A stretch of 64,000 nt of DNA from Phenylobacterium conjunctum (GCF_042679085.1 NZ_JBHTLQ010000018.1:1-64000); one strand, 5' to 3'. Numbered from the stretch's first letter, positions 45,418 to 54,230 are shown. Notes: generated by a model not told the origin, from the letters alone. Numbers and translations: made by a program.

Positions 45418-46296
45418 TCAGCGCGTCGGAACCGGGGTGTCGCCGCGGTAGTCGTAGAAGCCGCGGCCGGACTTGCGGCCCAGCCAGCCGGCCTCGACGT
45501 ACTTCACCAAGAGCGGGCAGGGCCGGTACTTGGAATCGGCCAGGCCCTCATAGAGCACGTTCATGATCGACAGGACGGTGTCCAGGCCGATGAAGTCGCC
45601 CAGTTCCAGCGGCCCCATCGGGTGGTTGGCGCCCAGCTTCAGGGCCGTGTCGATGGCGTCCACCGTGCCGACGCCCTCATACAGGGTGTAGATCGCCTCG
45701 TTGATCATCGGCACCAGGATCCGGTTGACGATGAAGGCCGGGAAGTCCTCGGCGTTGGCGGTGGTCTTGCCCAGCGACCTGGCGAAGTTGACGGCGGTCT
45801 CGTAGGTGTCCGCGCCGGTGGCGATGCCGCGGATGATCTCCACGAGCTTCATCAGCGGCACCGGGTTCATGAAGTGCAGGCCGATGAACCGCTCGGGCCG
45901 GTCCGAGGCCGAGGCCAGGCGGGTGATCGAGATCGACGAGGTGTTCGAGGCCAGGATGGTGTTGGCCGAGAGGTGCGGCGTGAGCGCCTTGAAGATCGAC
46001 TTCTTGACCTCTTCGTTCTCGGTCGCGGCCTCGATGGCGATGTCGGTGGCCCCGATCATCTGCAGCTCGGGGGCGGCCTTGAGCCGGTTGGTCGCCGCGT
46101 CCATCTCGTCCTGGGTGATGATCCCCCGGACGACCTGGCGGGTCAGGTTGTGCTTGATCTGGCCGAAGCCCAGCGAAATGCGGTCTTCGCTGACGTCGTG
46201 CAACAGCACGTCATATCCGCCCAGCGCGCAGACATGGGCGATGCCCGCTCCCATCTGACCCGCGCCGATGACGCCGACCGACTTGATTTCCGCCAT
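45418..46296 (-). CDS. 3-hydroxybutyryl-CoA dehydrogenase
   Basis: The 292-residue protein has the NAD Rossmann motif GVIGAGQMGAGIAHV, FIGLHFMNPVPLMKLVEII (including the catalytic His), then DFPAFIVNRILVPMINEAI. The C-terminal domain contains the GPLELGDFIGLD dimer segment. It oxidises (S)-3-hydroxyacyl-CoA in beta-oxidation or butyrate metabolism. It lies downstream of etfBA on the same strand, but a strong terminator separates them, so it probably has its own promoter. Confidence 0.93.
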   Translation of the reverse strand: MAEIKSVGVIGAGQMGAGIAHVCALGGYDVLLHDVSEDRISLGFGQIKHNLTRQVVRGIITQDEMDAATNRLKAAPELQMIGATDIAIEAATENEEVKKSIFKALTPHLSANTILASNTSSISITRLASASDRPERFIGLHFMNPVPLMKLVEIIRGIATGADTYETAVNFARSLGKTTANAEDFPAFIVNRILVPMINEAIYTLYEGVGTVDAIDTALKLGANHPMGPLELGDFIGLDTVLSIMNVLYEGLADSKYRPCPLLVKYVEAGWLGRKSGRGFYDYRGDTPVPTR

Positions 46297-46472
46297 TTCG
46301 ACAAAGCCTCAAAACTTTGCGCGGCGCCCCCCGGCCACCGCAGATGTGGCGCGCTTTCTAACATGGCCTTGCGAGCCGCCGCCAAGCCTTTTGCTGCGAC
46401 GCAGCGTAGCCGCCCCACCTTGCTGTGGCGCCGGGGCCTCGGTTTCAATCCAGGGCTGTGTCTCGACCCATG

Positions 46473-46503
46473 AAAAAGGGGCGGGCCTTGCGGCGCCGCC
46501 CCT
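46473..46503 (-). terminator. Rho-independent terminator after etfBA
   Basis: On the minus strand a 7-bp GC stem (GGGGCGG / CCGCCCC) with an 11-base loop is followed directly by TTTTT, 32 bases after the etfA stop. Confidence 0.85.
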
Positions 46504-46534
46504 GATCCTTGGGACCCGTGAAGGGCCGGTCGGC

Positions 46535-47479
46535 TTACTTGCCGGCGGCGGTCAGGGCGTCCATCAGTTCCGGCACGGCGGCCTTGTAGTCCGCCACCAG
46601 GCCGAAGTCGGCGACCTGGAAGATCGGCGCGTCGCCGTCCTTGTTGATCGCGACGATGACCTTGGAGTCCTTCATCCCGGCCAGGTGCTGGATGGCGCCC
46701 GAGATGCCGATGGCCACGTACAGTTCCGGGGCGACGACCTTGCCGGTCTGGCCGACCTGGTAGTCGTTCGGGGCGTAGCCGGCGTCGACGGCGGCGCGGC
46801 TGGCGCCCACGGCTGCGCCCAGCTTGTCAGCCAGGGGCTCGATCACGCGCTGGAACTCTTCGGCCGAGCCCATGGCGCGACCGCCGGAGACGACGATCTT
46901 CGCGCCGGTCAGTTCCGGACGCGCCGACTTCACCAGCTGCTGGTCGACGAAGGTGGTCTTGGGCGCGCCGGCGCCGGCGCCGACGGATTCGACCGAGGCC
47001 GAGCCGCCTTCACCCGCCGCCTTGAAGGCGGTCGGACGCACGGTGATGACCTTCTTGGAGTCCGAGGACTGCACGGTCTCCAGCGCGTTGCCGGCGTAGA
47101 TCGGACGCACGAAGGTGGAAGCGTCCACGACCTCGATGATTTCCGAGATCTGGGCGACGTCCAGCTTGGCCGCGATGCGGGGGCTGAAGTTCTTCCCCTG
47201 CGAGGTGGCCGGGGTCAGGATCGCGTCGTAGCCGCCGGCCAGGGAAACCGCCAGGTCGGTGACGGCTTCGGCCAGGCCTTGGCCCAGGGCGTCGCTGTCG
47301 GCCAGCAGAACCTTGCGCACGCCGGCGATCTTGGCGGCGGCGTCAGCCGCGGCCTTGGCGTCCTTGCCGGCCACCAGCACGTCCACATCGCCGGAGACGG
47401 CGAGGGCGGCGGTGACGGTCTTGTGGGTGTTGTCCTTCAGCGACGCGTTGTCGTGATCGGCGATGACGAGAACAGCCAT
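46535..47479 (-). CDS. etfA: Electron transfer flavoprotein, alpha subunit
   Basis: It shuttles electrons from acyl-CoA dehydrogenases to ETF-quinone oxidoreductase. The 314-residue protein has the N-terminal nucleotide-fold domain (AVLVIADHDNASLKDNT). A C-terminal FAD domain has VVSGGRAMGSAEEF, the signature YVAIGISGAIQHLAGMKDS, then VAINKDGDAPIFQVADFG. Its start codon overlaps the stop of etfB by one base (47479), giving tight coupling of subunit synthesis. Confidence 0.95.
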   Translation of the reverse strand: MAVLVIADHDNASLKDNTHKTVTAALAVSGDVDVLVAGKDAKAAADAAAKIAGVRKVLLADSDALGQGLAEAVTDLAVSLAGGYDAILTPATSQGKNFSPRIAAKLDVAQISEIIEVVDASTFVRPIYAGNALETVQSSDSKKVITVRPTAFKAAGEGGSASVESVGAGAGAPKTTFVDQQLVKSARPELTGAKIVVSGGRAMGSAEEFQRVIEPLADKLGAAVGASRAAVDAGYAPNDYQVGQTGKVVAPELYVAIGISGAIQHLAGMKDSKVIVAINKDGDAPIFQVADFGLVADYKAAVPELMDALTAAGK

Positions 47480-48225
47480 TAGAGCACCCCAGCGGTCTTG
47501 AGGTTGGAGACCAGGTCAGCGGCGGTCTCGACCTTGATGCCGGCGCTGCGCTTGGCCGGCTCGGTGACCTTGACCACCTTCAGACGCGGCGCGACGTCGA
47601 CGCCCAGCGAACCGAGCTCCTTCACGTCGAGCGGCTTCTTCTTGGCCTTCATGATGTTCGGCAGAGACGCATAGCGCGGCTCGTTCAGGCGCAGGTCGGC
47701 GGTGATGATCGCGGGCAGGGCCACTTCGATCGTCTGGATGCCGCCGTCGACTTCGCGGCCGACCTTGGCCTTGTCGGCCGACAGCTCAACCGTGTTGGCG
47801 AAGGTCGCCTGCGGCCAGTCGAGCAGGGCCGCCAGCATCTGGCCGGTGGCGTTGTTGTCGCCGTCGATGGCCTGCTTGCCCATCACGACCACGTTCGGCG
47901 ACTCTTCGCCGATCACGGCCTTGAGCACCTTGGCCACGGCCAGGGGTTCGAGATCCTGGTCGGTCTGGACCAGGATCGCGCGGTCCGCGCCCATGGCGAG
48001 GGCGGTGCGCAGGGTTTCCTGGGCCTGGGCCGGGCCGATCGACACGGCGACCACCTCGGTGGCGACGCCCTTTTCCTTAAGACGGACGGCCTCTTCGACC
48101 GCGATCTCGCAGAAGGGGTTCATGGACATCTTCACATTGGCGAGGTCCACGCCGGATTGGTCCGGCTTAACCCGGGCCTTGACGTTGTAGTCGATCACCC
48201 GCTTTACGGGGACGAGCACCTTCAT
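47479..48225 (-). CDS. etfB: Electron transfer flavoprotein, beta subunit
   Basis: The 248-residue partner of EtfA starts MKVLVPVKRVIDYNVKARV. Its core has VKMSMNPFCEIAVEEAVRLKE and VVMGKQAIDGDNNATGQMLAALL, the AMP/adenine-binding segment. The C-terminal recognition loop region has RYASLPNIMKAKKKPLD. It is the first gene of the etfBA operon. The acyl-CoA dehydrogenase at 51278 and other dehydrogenases would be its electron donors. Confidence 0.95.
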   Translation of the reverse strand: MKVLVPVKRVIDYNVKARVKPDQSGVDLANVKMSMNPFCEIAVEEAVRLKEKGVATEVVAVSIGPAQAQETLRTALAMGADRAILVQTDQDLEPLAVAKVLKAVIGEESPNVVVMGKQAIDGDNNATGQMLAALLDWPQATFANTVELSADKAKVGREVDGGIQTIEVALPAIITADLRLNEPRYASLPNIMKAKKKPLDVKELGSLGVDVAPRLKVVKVTEPAKRSAGIKVETAADLVSNLKTAGVL

Positions 48226-48383
48226 GGCTTCGCTAGCGCCTCAAATTGCATTGCGGAAAAAACTGAACGGCTGCGGCATAACGTTTCCGACGAGCTTTGC
48301 AAGCTTGGGAACGTACGGCGCCGCCCGCATTTTGGACGCAAGGCCCCGATAGGGGACTGGCCGCCACAGCAGATTGGTCTTCG

Positions 48384-48671
48384 ATGAACCCGGTCATCCC
48401 CCGCCTCGCCCGCCTGTTCCTGATCGCCTTTGCGGGCGTCGTCGCCCTCATCGTCGTGGTCCAGATCGTCTGGATCAATCCGGGCAAGCGCTGCGAGGAA
48501 GCCGGCAACTGGTGGGACTGGCGCGGTCGCGCCTGCGCCCGTCCCGTCCTGATCTCGGACATCACCGGGCGGGTGATCGATACGCCGGAGGCGCGCGCCG
48601 CCGCCAAGGATCATGCGGCCAGCCAGAAGGCCGCCGCCAGCAAGGCGGCGCCTGAGGCGGTCAAACCCTAA
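48384..48671 (+). CDS. Small single-span membrane protein, function unknown
   Basis: The 95-residue protein has one strong hydrophobic helix near residues 9-32 (LARLFLIAFAGVVALIVVVQIVW). A short periplasmic-type part with two cysteines follows (GKRCEEAGNWWDWRGRACARP), then an Ala/Lys-rich tail. The two cysteines could form a disulfide. I do not recognise a family. The ATG at 48384 opens directly before the helix. Its stop overlaps that of the convergent cobalamin adenosyltransferase gene by four bases. Confidence 0.7.
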   Translation: MNPVIPRLARLFLIAFAGVVALIVVVQIVWINPGKRCEEAGNWWDWRGRACARPVLISDITGRVIDTPEARAAAKDHAASQKAAASKAAPEAVKP

Positions 48672-49240
48672 CGCGTCGCCCCGGACTTCCAGAAAACCTC
48701 GGCCGCGCCGCCGTCATTGGCTGTGCGGGCGGCGACAAACAGGAAGTCCGACAAGCGGTTGAGATAGCGCAGGGCGGGCGCGCTCACCGGCTCGCCCGAG
48801 GCCGCCAGGGCCACCGCCGCACGCTCGGCGCGCCGGGCCACGGTCCGGGCCAGATGCAGGGCCGCGGCCGCTGGAGTTCCGCCCGGCAGGACAAAGGATT
48901 GGAGCGGCGGCAGCGCGGCGTTGAGCGCGTCGATCTCGGCCTCCAGCCGCGCCACCTGGCTGTCCAGGATGCGCAGCACCGAACCCTCGGCCTCGTCGGG
49001 TTTCGCCGGGGTCGCCAGATCCGCCCCCAGGTCGAACAGTTCGTTCTGAATCCGGGCCAGCATCGCATCCAGCGGCTGGCCGGCGGTGTGCAGCCGCGCC
49101 AGGCCCAGACAGGCGTTCGCCTCGTCCACCTCGCCATAGGTCGCGACCCGGGCGTCGGACTTGCTCACCTCGGCGCCGGTCGCCAAGCGCGTCATGCCGG
49201 CGTCGCCGGTGCGGGTATAGATGCGATTGAGGGTGACCAC
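48668..49240 (-). CDS. Cob(I)alamin adenosyltransferase, PduO type
   Basis: It transfers the adenosyl group of ATP to cobalamin, making coenzyme B12. The 190-residue protein has the family's N-terminal ATP motif RIYTRTGDAGMTRLATG and YGEVDEANACLGLAR. RAERAAVALAASGEPVSAPALRYLNRLSDFLFVAAR is the C-terminal helix with the signature R-x-x-E-R and Asn-Arg-Leu-Ser-Asp. I place the start at GTG 49240, two bases after the stop of the upstream HIG1-type gene; the longer reading would overlap it. Adenosylcobalamin users are not visible in the window. Confidence 0.88.
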   Translation of the reverse strand: MVTLNRIYTRTGDAGMTRLATGAEVSKSDARVATYGEVDEANACLGLARLHTAGQPLDAMLARIQNELFDLGADLATPAKPDEAEGSVLRILDSQVARLEAEIDALNAALPPLQSFVLPGGTPAAAALHLARTVARRAERAAVALAASGEPVSAPALRYLNRLSDFLFVAARTANDGGAAEVFWKSGATR

Positions 49241-49242
49241 GG

Positions 49243-49443
49243 TCAGCCCTGGTGCCGCCACCAGGCCCCAGCCACCAGCAAGGCCACCGCGATGGCCTGC
49301 ATGACCACCCGCAGCCGCATGAGCTTGTTCGAGTAGGATCGCCCGAAGTCGCCTCCGCGGAACAGGGCGTAGAGGCCAAAGCCCAGCGAAAGGACGACGC
49401 CGGCGAGGGCGACGGGAATCAGGATGTTGAACAGGTGTTCCAT
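49243..49443 (-). CDS. HIG1-type twin transmembrane protein
   Basis: The 66-residue protein has two hydrophobic helices (LFNILIPVALAGVVLSLGFGLYALF and VVMQAIAVALLVAGAWW) separated by FRGGDFGRSYSNKLMRLR. That loop is the conserved part of HIG1-domain proteins; it holds the Arg-rich motif (mitochondrial form Q-x-x-R-x-x-x-x-x-G-x-x). In mitochondria these proteins support respiratory chain supercomplexes. In bacteria the role is unproven. It is the first gene of a likely pair with the adenosyltransferase. Confidence 0.8.
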   Translation of the reverse strand: MEHLFNILIPVALAGVVLSLGFGLYALFRGGDFGRSYSNKLMRLRVVMQAIAVALLVAGAWWRHQG

Positions 49444-49912
49444 CCCGCCAATTTAGGCGTCCGCTCGAGGCCGCGCCATACCCCTGGCGAACCAGGTCGC
49501 CCGGCGTTCCACGAGCATGCTCACTGATTGGTGTTCGCCCGACACTGGTGGCCGAATTTCCGAAATCTGCTTGGTTTGACTGGAAAACCTGTCCGCCTGC
49601 GGCATCCCGTCGCGGAAAGTTCGCCCTTGCTTCCTCGGGGCAAGCCCGTCACAAGGCTTTCCACCTAACACGTTCGCTGATCGTGATCGCCAGATCCCGG
49701 TAATGGACATGTTCGGTGAACACGTTCTACTCTTAGGACGAGCTTATGACGACCCTGATTGGCTCCCGGTGGCTCCGGCCAGCGCGCATTGATTTATTTG
49801 ATTTTATGGGCGCGGAGCTCCGCTGGTCGGAGGTCGGCCAAGGAATTTTGGATACCCGTTGCGTAGAGATCCCAAGGCGGGCGAACGCGATTTGCGAGAG
49901 GCTCGAGGTCTG
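49444..49912. other. Gene-free stretch upstream of the first TetR gene
   Basis: I see no convincing gene here. The base composition is less GC-rich near 49770-49810 (ATTGATTTATTTGATTTTATG). The stretch contains overlapping palindromes at 49710-49727 that could be a regulator site. It separates the minus-strand HIG1-type gene from the plus-strand TetR gene and so holds both promoters. Confidence 0.5.
49710..49727. promoter_or_regulatory. Overlapping palindromes, possible TetR-type operator
   Basis: TGTTC-ggt-GAACA (49710-49722) overlaps GAAC-AC-GTTC (49718-49727). Both are perfect. They lie about 185 bases ahead of the TetR start, in the divergent region. Confidence 0.35.
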
Positions 49913-50566
49913 ATGAAACACGTTTCCGGCGCCCTGAAGGGTGAGTTCGAACCCACTGTGCGCGTGCCGACCCGCCGCGCCCTGGCCAAGCAGCAGACCC
50001 GCGCCAAGGTGCTGGCCGCCGCGCGCAAGCTGTTCTCGGAATCCGGCTATGAGGGCGCGACCATCCGCGACATCGCCGCCGCCGCCGGCATGTCCACGGG
50101 CGCGGTGTTCGCCAACTTCACCGACAAGTCCGACCTGTTCCGCGAGATCATGTTCACCGACATGGTCACCCTGGCCGAGGCCATGCGCGACGCGGCCAAC
50201 CGCGGCAAGACGGTGGAGGACGCCCTGATGCGGGCCTTCACGGTCGGCTACAGTTTCTACAAGGGCCAGCTGCCCTTGGCCCGCGCCGCCTTCAGCGTGT
50301 CCTGGTCGCCCGAGGAAGGGGTGGAACTGCGCTTCAGCGCCGCCGCCAAGGCCCTGCGCGAGCTGATCACCGAGCAAGTGCAGCTGGGCGTGGAGCGGGG
50401 CGAGCTGTCCCAGGAGGCCGAGGTCAAGCTGCGCGGCGACATGCTGTTCGACGCCTATCTCGCCAACTATCCGGAAGCGATCTTCCTGGGCTGGAGCCTC
50501 GAGGCTCTGCAGGCCCGGTCCAAGGACCAGATCCGAGTGATCCTGGCCGGCGCCCGCCGCGGCTGA
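49913..50566 (+). CDS. TetR family transcriptional regulator
   Basis: The 217-residue protein has a basic N-terminus and the TetR helix-turn-helix at about residues 28-72 (RAKVLAAARKLFSESGYEGATIRDIAAAAGMSTGAVFANFTDKSDLF in key parts). An alpha-helical ligand domain follows. The start at 49913 was chosen over an upstream ATG because the helix begins soon after. The ligand is unknown. A second TetR gene follows in the same direction, and the acyl-CoA dehydrogenase gene lies beyond, so control of fatty acid use is possible. Confidence 0.9.
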   Translation: MKHVSGALKGEFEPTVRVPTRRALAKQQTRAKVLAAARKLFSESGYEGATIRDIAAAAGMSTGAVFANFTDKSDLFREIMFTDMVTLAEAMRDAANRGKTVEDALMRAFTVGYSFYKGQLPLARAAFSVSWSPEEGVELRFSAAAKALRELITEQVQLGVERGELSQEAEVKLRGDMLFDAYLANYPEAIFLGWSLEALQARSKDQIRVILAGARRG

Positions 50567-50580
50567 GATCGCGCGGCGCG

Positions 50581-50649
50581 GACGTGGGGGTGACGCCTCC
50601 CCGCGACGTCTAACCCTTCAGAAGGATGGGGGCGCCTGCGTCCCCATCC
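50581..50649. other. Two hairpins between the two TetR genes
   Basis: GACGT...ACGTC with an inner GGGG/CCCC pair (50581-50610) is followed by a perfect 8-bp stem GGATGGGG / CCCCATCC (50624-50649). No T tract is present. The second ends 13 bases before the next start codon and could be an operator or an mRNA structure. Confidence 0.4.
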
Positions 50650-50662
50650 CGCAAGGGGATAA

Positions 50663-51277
50663 ATGTTGAGCGTCAGGAAGTCCCAGAAGGAAGCCACCCG
50701 CCAGCGTGTTCTCGACGCGGCCCGGGACCTGTTCGAGACCCAGGGCTACGAAGAGACCACCGTGCGCGAGATCGCGCGCCGGGCCGAGGTGGCGGTGGGC
50801 AGCGTCTTCACCACCTTCGCCTCCAAGGGCGACATCCTCAGCCAGGTGATGGCCGACCGGCTGGAAGAACTCTACGCCGAGCTGGACCGGGTGGCGCCGC
50901 ATCTGCGCGGCAATGTCGCCGACCGCCTGCGGTCCCTGTTCGCCATCCATTTCGCCTTCGAGACCCGCCGCACCAAGCTGTTCCTGGCCCACATCGCGGC
51001 GGCCTATGACTGGACGCTCGGCCCCTCGACCCGGCCCTATGGCAAGAACCCGCGCCTGCGGCAGGTGATCAAGGACTGCCTGGCCGAGGGTGTCGCCCGC
51101 GGCGAGATCGGTGCGGACCAGGACCTGGACCTGATTGTCGACGCCCTGATGGGGATCTATGCCTGGACCTACCGCCTGGCCGCCTGGGAAGGCGCCGACG
51201 CCGAGGAGATGAGCGCGGTGTTCGATCGCCAGGTCGGCCTGCTGGCCCAGGGCTTCGCCCCGCGCGTCGCCGGCTGA
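50663..51277 (+). CDS. TetR family transcriptional regulator
   Basis: The 204-residue protein carries the TetR motif at about residues 10-55 (ATRQRVLDAARDLFETQGYEETTVREIARRAEVAVGSVFTTFASKGDIL in key parts) and a helical C-domain. It shares the overall design of the previous regulator but little sequence beyond the DNA-binding part, so the two are not recent duplicates. It converges on the acyl-CoA dehydrogenase gene with no gap (stop at 51277, next stop at 51278). The ligand is unknown. Confidence 0.9.
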   Translation: MLSVRKSQKEATRQRVLDAARDLFETQGYEETTVREIARRAEVAVGSVFTTFASKGDILSQVMADRLEELYAELDRVAPHLRGNVADRLRSLFAIHFAFETRRTKLFLAHIAAAYDWTLGPSTRPYGKNPRLRQVIKDCLAEGVARGEIGADQDLDLIVDALMGIYAWTYRLAAWEGADAEEMSAVFDRQVGLLAQGFAPRVAG

Positions 51278-52930
51278 TCAGTTCGCGCCGTCCAGCAGAC
51301 GGCGCGCGATCACCTGGGCCTGGATCTCTCCGGCCCCTTCAAAGATGTTCAGGATGCGGGCGTCGGCCAGGAGCCGGCTGACCGGCTGCTCGACGGCGAA
51401 ACCTGTGCCGCCATGGATCTGTACGGCGTTGTCGGCGGCGGCCCAGGCGACCCGCGCGCCCACCAGCTTGGCCATGCCGGCCTCCAGGTCGCAGCGCCGG
51501 CCCTCGTCCTTGGCGAAGGCGGCGAACCAGGCCAGGCGACGCGCGCCGAGCAGCTCGGCGGCCATCATGGCCAGCTTGTTGGTCACGCGCGGAAACTCGG
51601 CGATGGCCTGGCCGAACTGGTTGCGCTCAAGCGCATAGTCCAGGGCGATGTCCAGCGCCGCCTGGCCGACCCCGATGGCGCGGGCCGCGGTCTGGATCCG
51701 GGCGCTTTCGAAGGTCGCCATCAGTTGGGCGAAGCCCTGGCCGGGCTGGCCGCCCAGCAGGTTGGCCTCCGCCACCTCAAAGCCGTCGAAGGCCAGCTCG
51801 TACTCCTTCATGCCGCGATAGCCGATGACCCCGATCTCGCCGCCGCTCATGCCGGGCGCCGGGAAGGGATCGGCGTCGGTCCCGCGCGGTTTTTCCGCCA
51901 GCAGCATGGACAGGCCGCGATGGTCCTTGGAGGCCGGATCGGTGCGCACCAAAAGGGTCATCAGGTCGGCGCGGGCGGCGTGGGTGATCCAGGTCTTGGC
52001 CCCGGTCACCTTCCAGGCCCCGTCCTCCAGCACCGCGCGGGTGCGCAGCGAGCCCAGGTCAGAGCCGGATTCCGGCTCGGTGAAGACGGCGGTGGGGATG
52101 ATCTCGCCTGAGGCGATGGCGGGCAGCAGCCGGGCCTTCTGCTCCTCGGTGCCATTGGCCAGGATCAGCTCGGCGGCGATCTCTGAGCGGGTGCCCAGCG
52201 ACCCGGTCCCGATCCAGCCGCGCGACAGGGCCTCGGAGACCACGCACATGGCGATCTTGCCCATGCCCGCGCCGCCATAGGCCTCCGACACGGTCAGGCC
52301 GAACACGCCCAGGTCCGCCAGCTCCTTCAACAGCTCCAGCGGGATCAGCTCGTCGCGCAGGTGCCAGCCGTGCGCGAAGGGGGCGATGCGCTCCGCGGTG
52401 AAGGCGCAGAACTGGTCGCGGACCTGGTCCAGGGTCTCATCCAGGCCGCTGGCCTCCAGGGACGGCCGGCCGCGAGCCTCGGCCAGCAGCTCGACGATCC
52501 GGGCCTTCACCGCCTGGGAGGCGCCAGGCCGCAGCCGGGTGATCAAGGGCGCCAGGGCCTGGGCGTCCACGTCCAGGTCGCCGGGCCGGAACATCTCGCC
52601 CTGGTTCATCGGCACGCCGCCGACCAGCTGGCTCAGATATTCGAAGGCCAGCAGCTGGGCAGGCAGGGCCTCGGCCTCGCCGAACCGGCCCTGGGCGCTG
52701 AGGGCGCCCGCCCAGGCGGCGGTCTGGCGCAGGGTCTCGGCGTAGGAGGCCGCCCAGGCCAGGCCATGGGCCACATGCTGTTCGGCGTCCAGCAGCTTGC
52801 GGTCGACCCGGCCGTCCGGCGCCACGCGGCCGGCGACAGCTTCGCGCAGGCGCGCCGCCAGGCCCTCGGCCTCGCGGGCGGCGTCGTTCAGGAGAGAAAC
52901 AAGGTCGGGCAGGATCAGGTCGGCGCTCAT
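51278..52930 (-). CDS. Acyl-CoA dehydrogenase family protein
   Basis: The 550-residue protein has a roughly 150-residue N-terminal extension ahead of the standard fold. The core has ELADLGVFGLTVSEAYGGAG, TGAKTWITHAARADLMTLLVRT, ATFESARIQTAARAIGVGQAALDIALDYA and VQIHGGTGFAVEQPVSRLLADARI, in the usual order. The active-site base is probably the Glu of the final EGAGEIQ segment (NIFEGAGEIQAQV). It would oxidise an acyl-CoA and pass electrons to EtfAB. The extended N-terminus resembles that of the two-domain alpha-proteobacterial group. The start MSADLILPD at 52930 is used. Confidence 0.9.
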   Translation of the reverse strand: MSADLILPDLVSLLNDAAREAEGLAARLREAVAGRVAPDGRVDRKLLDAEQHVAHGLAWAASYAETLRQTAAWAGALSAQGRFGEAEALPAQLLAFEYLSQLVGGVPMNQGEMFRPGDLDVDAQALAPLITRLRPGASQAVKARIVELLAEARGRPSLEASGLDETLDQVRDQFCAFTAERIAPFAHGWHLRDELIPLELLKELADLGVFGLTVSEAYGGAGMGKIAMCVVSEALSRGWIGTGSLGTRSEIAAELILANGTEEQKARLLPAIASGEIIPTAVFTEPESGSDLGSLRTRAVLEDGAWKVTGAKTWITHAARADLMTLLVRTDPASKDHRGLSMLLAEKPRGTDADPFPAPGMSGGEIGVIGYRGMKEYELAFDGFEVAEANLLGGQPGQGFAQLMATFESARIQTAARAIGVGQAALDIALDYALERNQFGQAIAEFPRVTNKLAMMAAELLGARRLAWFAAFAKDEGRRCDLEAGMAKLVGARVAWAAADNAVQIHGGTGFAVEQPVSRLLADARILNIFEGAGEIQAQVIARRLLDGAN

Positions 52931-52975
52931 GGCGCGACCATAGGGGCCTTGCGGTGCGTCAGCCAAGCCGGCCGA

Positions 52976-54094
52976 TCAGGCCGCCGCCGCGGCCTCGCCC
53001 TCGGGCCAGTCGCCCAGGCCGATATCGATGTCACGCAACAGCTCGCAGGCCTCGGCGCCGGTGGCCTCGACCTTGATTCCGATCGGATAGCGTCGGCGCC
53101 AGTAGGTGGCGAAGTGCGACAGCGCCCCCATGCGCTCGCCCAGGCGGAAGAACAGGGCCGGCGCCGCGGCCAGGAACTCGCGGAAGGTGCGTGGGTCGCC
53201 CTGCTCGGTCAGGTCCGAGAAGGCCTTGTCATAGACCGCCAGCAGCTGGGCCGCGGCGGCCAGGTCCTGGGACAGGCTGCGGCGGATCCGGTCCTGGCCG
53301 GCCTCCACATACTTGCCGATCAGGGGCGGGCAGGGGTCCAGCAGCACCAGCCGGCCCAGTTCGGCCGAGGCGATGTTGGTCTGCGACTTCAGCTGGGTCA
53401 GCAGGCGCTTGTAGTAGAGGAAGCCCTTCCAGGCGAAGACGCCCTCGCGGAAGGCGCCCGGCTCCAGGCCGAAGGTCAGGCGCAGGGGCTCCAGCCGAGG
53501 ATCGTCCTGGGCCGACATGATCGCGCCCACCAGCTTCGCGGTCTGCTCGACCTTGCGCGCGCCGATGGCCAGCATGACCAGCCGGGCCACCTCGTCGATG
53601 ATAAAGGCGCGGACCGCCTCGACCTCGTTGGCGGTGATCGGCGCGTAGCAGGGCGCCACCCCCAGCCCCAGGCGGCTCAGCTGCTCGCGCACCAGGAAGG
53701 GGTCGAAAGCCGGCAGTTCGTCCAGGGCCTGCAGCACGGTGAGGTCGGCGTGGAAGGCCGGGCCTTCATCGGCTGCGCATCCCTTGGCCAGATCCTCGCG
53801 CCAGCCCGAGCGGCCCAGCACGATCACCGGCCCGGCCACGCCGCCGATCCCGGCCAGGTGAACGCGGGTGGTGACGGGGGCCTCGCCGCCCGGCCGGTGC
53901 TTGACCAGCACGGCGTTGTTCAGGGCCCAGGCGCGGAACAGGGGCTGCTCGCGCCAGACGGCTGCGCCGCCCCATTCGCGGCCCACCTCCGCCAGGTTCA
54001 ACACCCGGCACGTCGACGCCGCCGCCTCAAGATTGGCGAGGCTCCGGGCGACCGAATTCGGGGGCGCGGACGCTGCGGCTGAACTGGCGCTCAT
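52976..54094 (-). CDS. Conserved-looking protein of unknown function
   Basis: I do not recognise this 372-residue protein. It has no signal peptide or membrane helix and should be cytoplasmic. It opens with an Ala/Ser-rich stretch, then mixed alpha/beta sequence (VWREQPLFRAWALNNAVLVKHR; VHLAGIGGVAGPVIVLGRSGWREDL). The C-terminal two thirds is mainly helical (AFIIDEVARLVMLAIGARKVEQTAKL; FAWKGFLYYKRLLTQLKSQ). Codon use matches the neighbours, so it is probably resident rather than recently acquired. The neighbouring acyl-CoA dehydrogenase starts 45 bases downstream of its stop on the same strand, so a shared transcript is possible. Confidence 0.75.
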   Translation of the reverse strand: MSASSAAASAPPNSVARSLANLEAAASTCRVLNLAEVGREWGGAAVWREQPLFRAWALNNAVLVKHRPGGEAPVTTRVHLAGIGGVAGPVIVLGRSGWREDLAKGCAADEGPAFHADLTVLQALDELPAFDPFLVREQLSRLGLGVAPCYAPITANEVEAVRAFIIDEVARLVMLAIGARKVEQTAKLVGAIMSAQDDPRLEPLRLTFGLEPGAFREGVFAWKGFLYYKRLLTQLKSQTNIASAELGRLVLLDPCPPLIGKYVEAGQDRIRRSLSQDLAAAAQLLAVYDKAFSDLTEQGDPRTFREFLAAAPALFFRLGERMGALSHFATYWRRRYPIGIKVEATGAEACELLRDIDIGLGDWPEGEAAAAA

Positions 54095-54230
54095 CGGGTT
54101 CCTGCTGGATGGGGAACCCCTTATGCGCCCAGCTTGGTTGGCCGCTCCTTAACCGAGGCCTCACCCGAGGCGGTTTTCCCACCCCTGGGCGCGGCCAGAC
54201 GACGCAGGCCCCATTTTCGGCCGTCGCGCC

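Noticed and set aside
49453..49710. 85-residue minus-strand open frame in the gene-free stretch before the TetR genes
   Set aside because: No ribosome binding site, no family resemblance and irregular composition.
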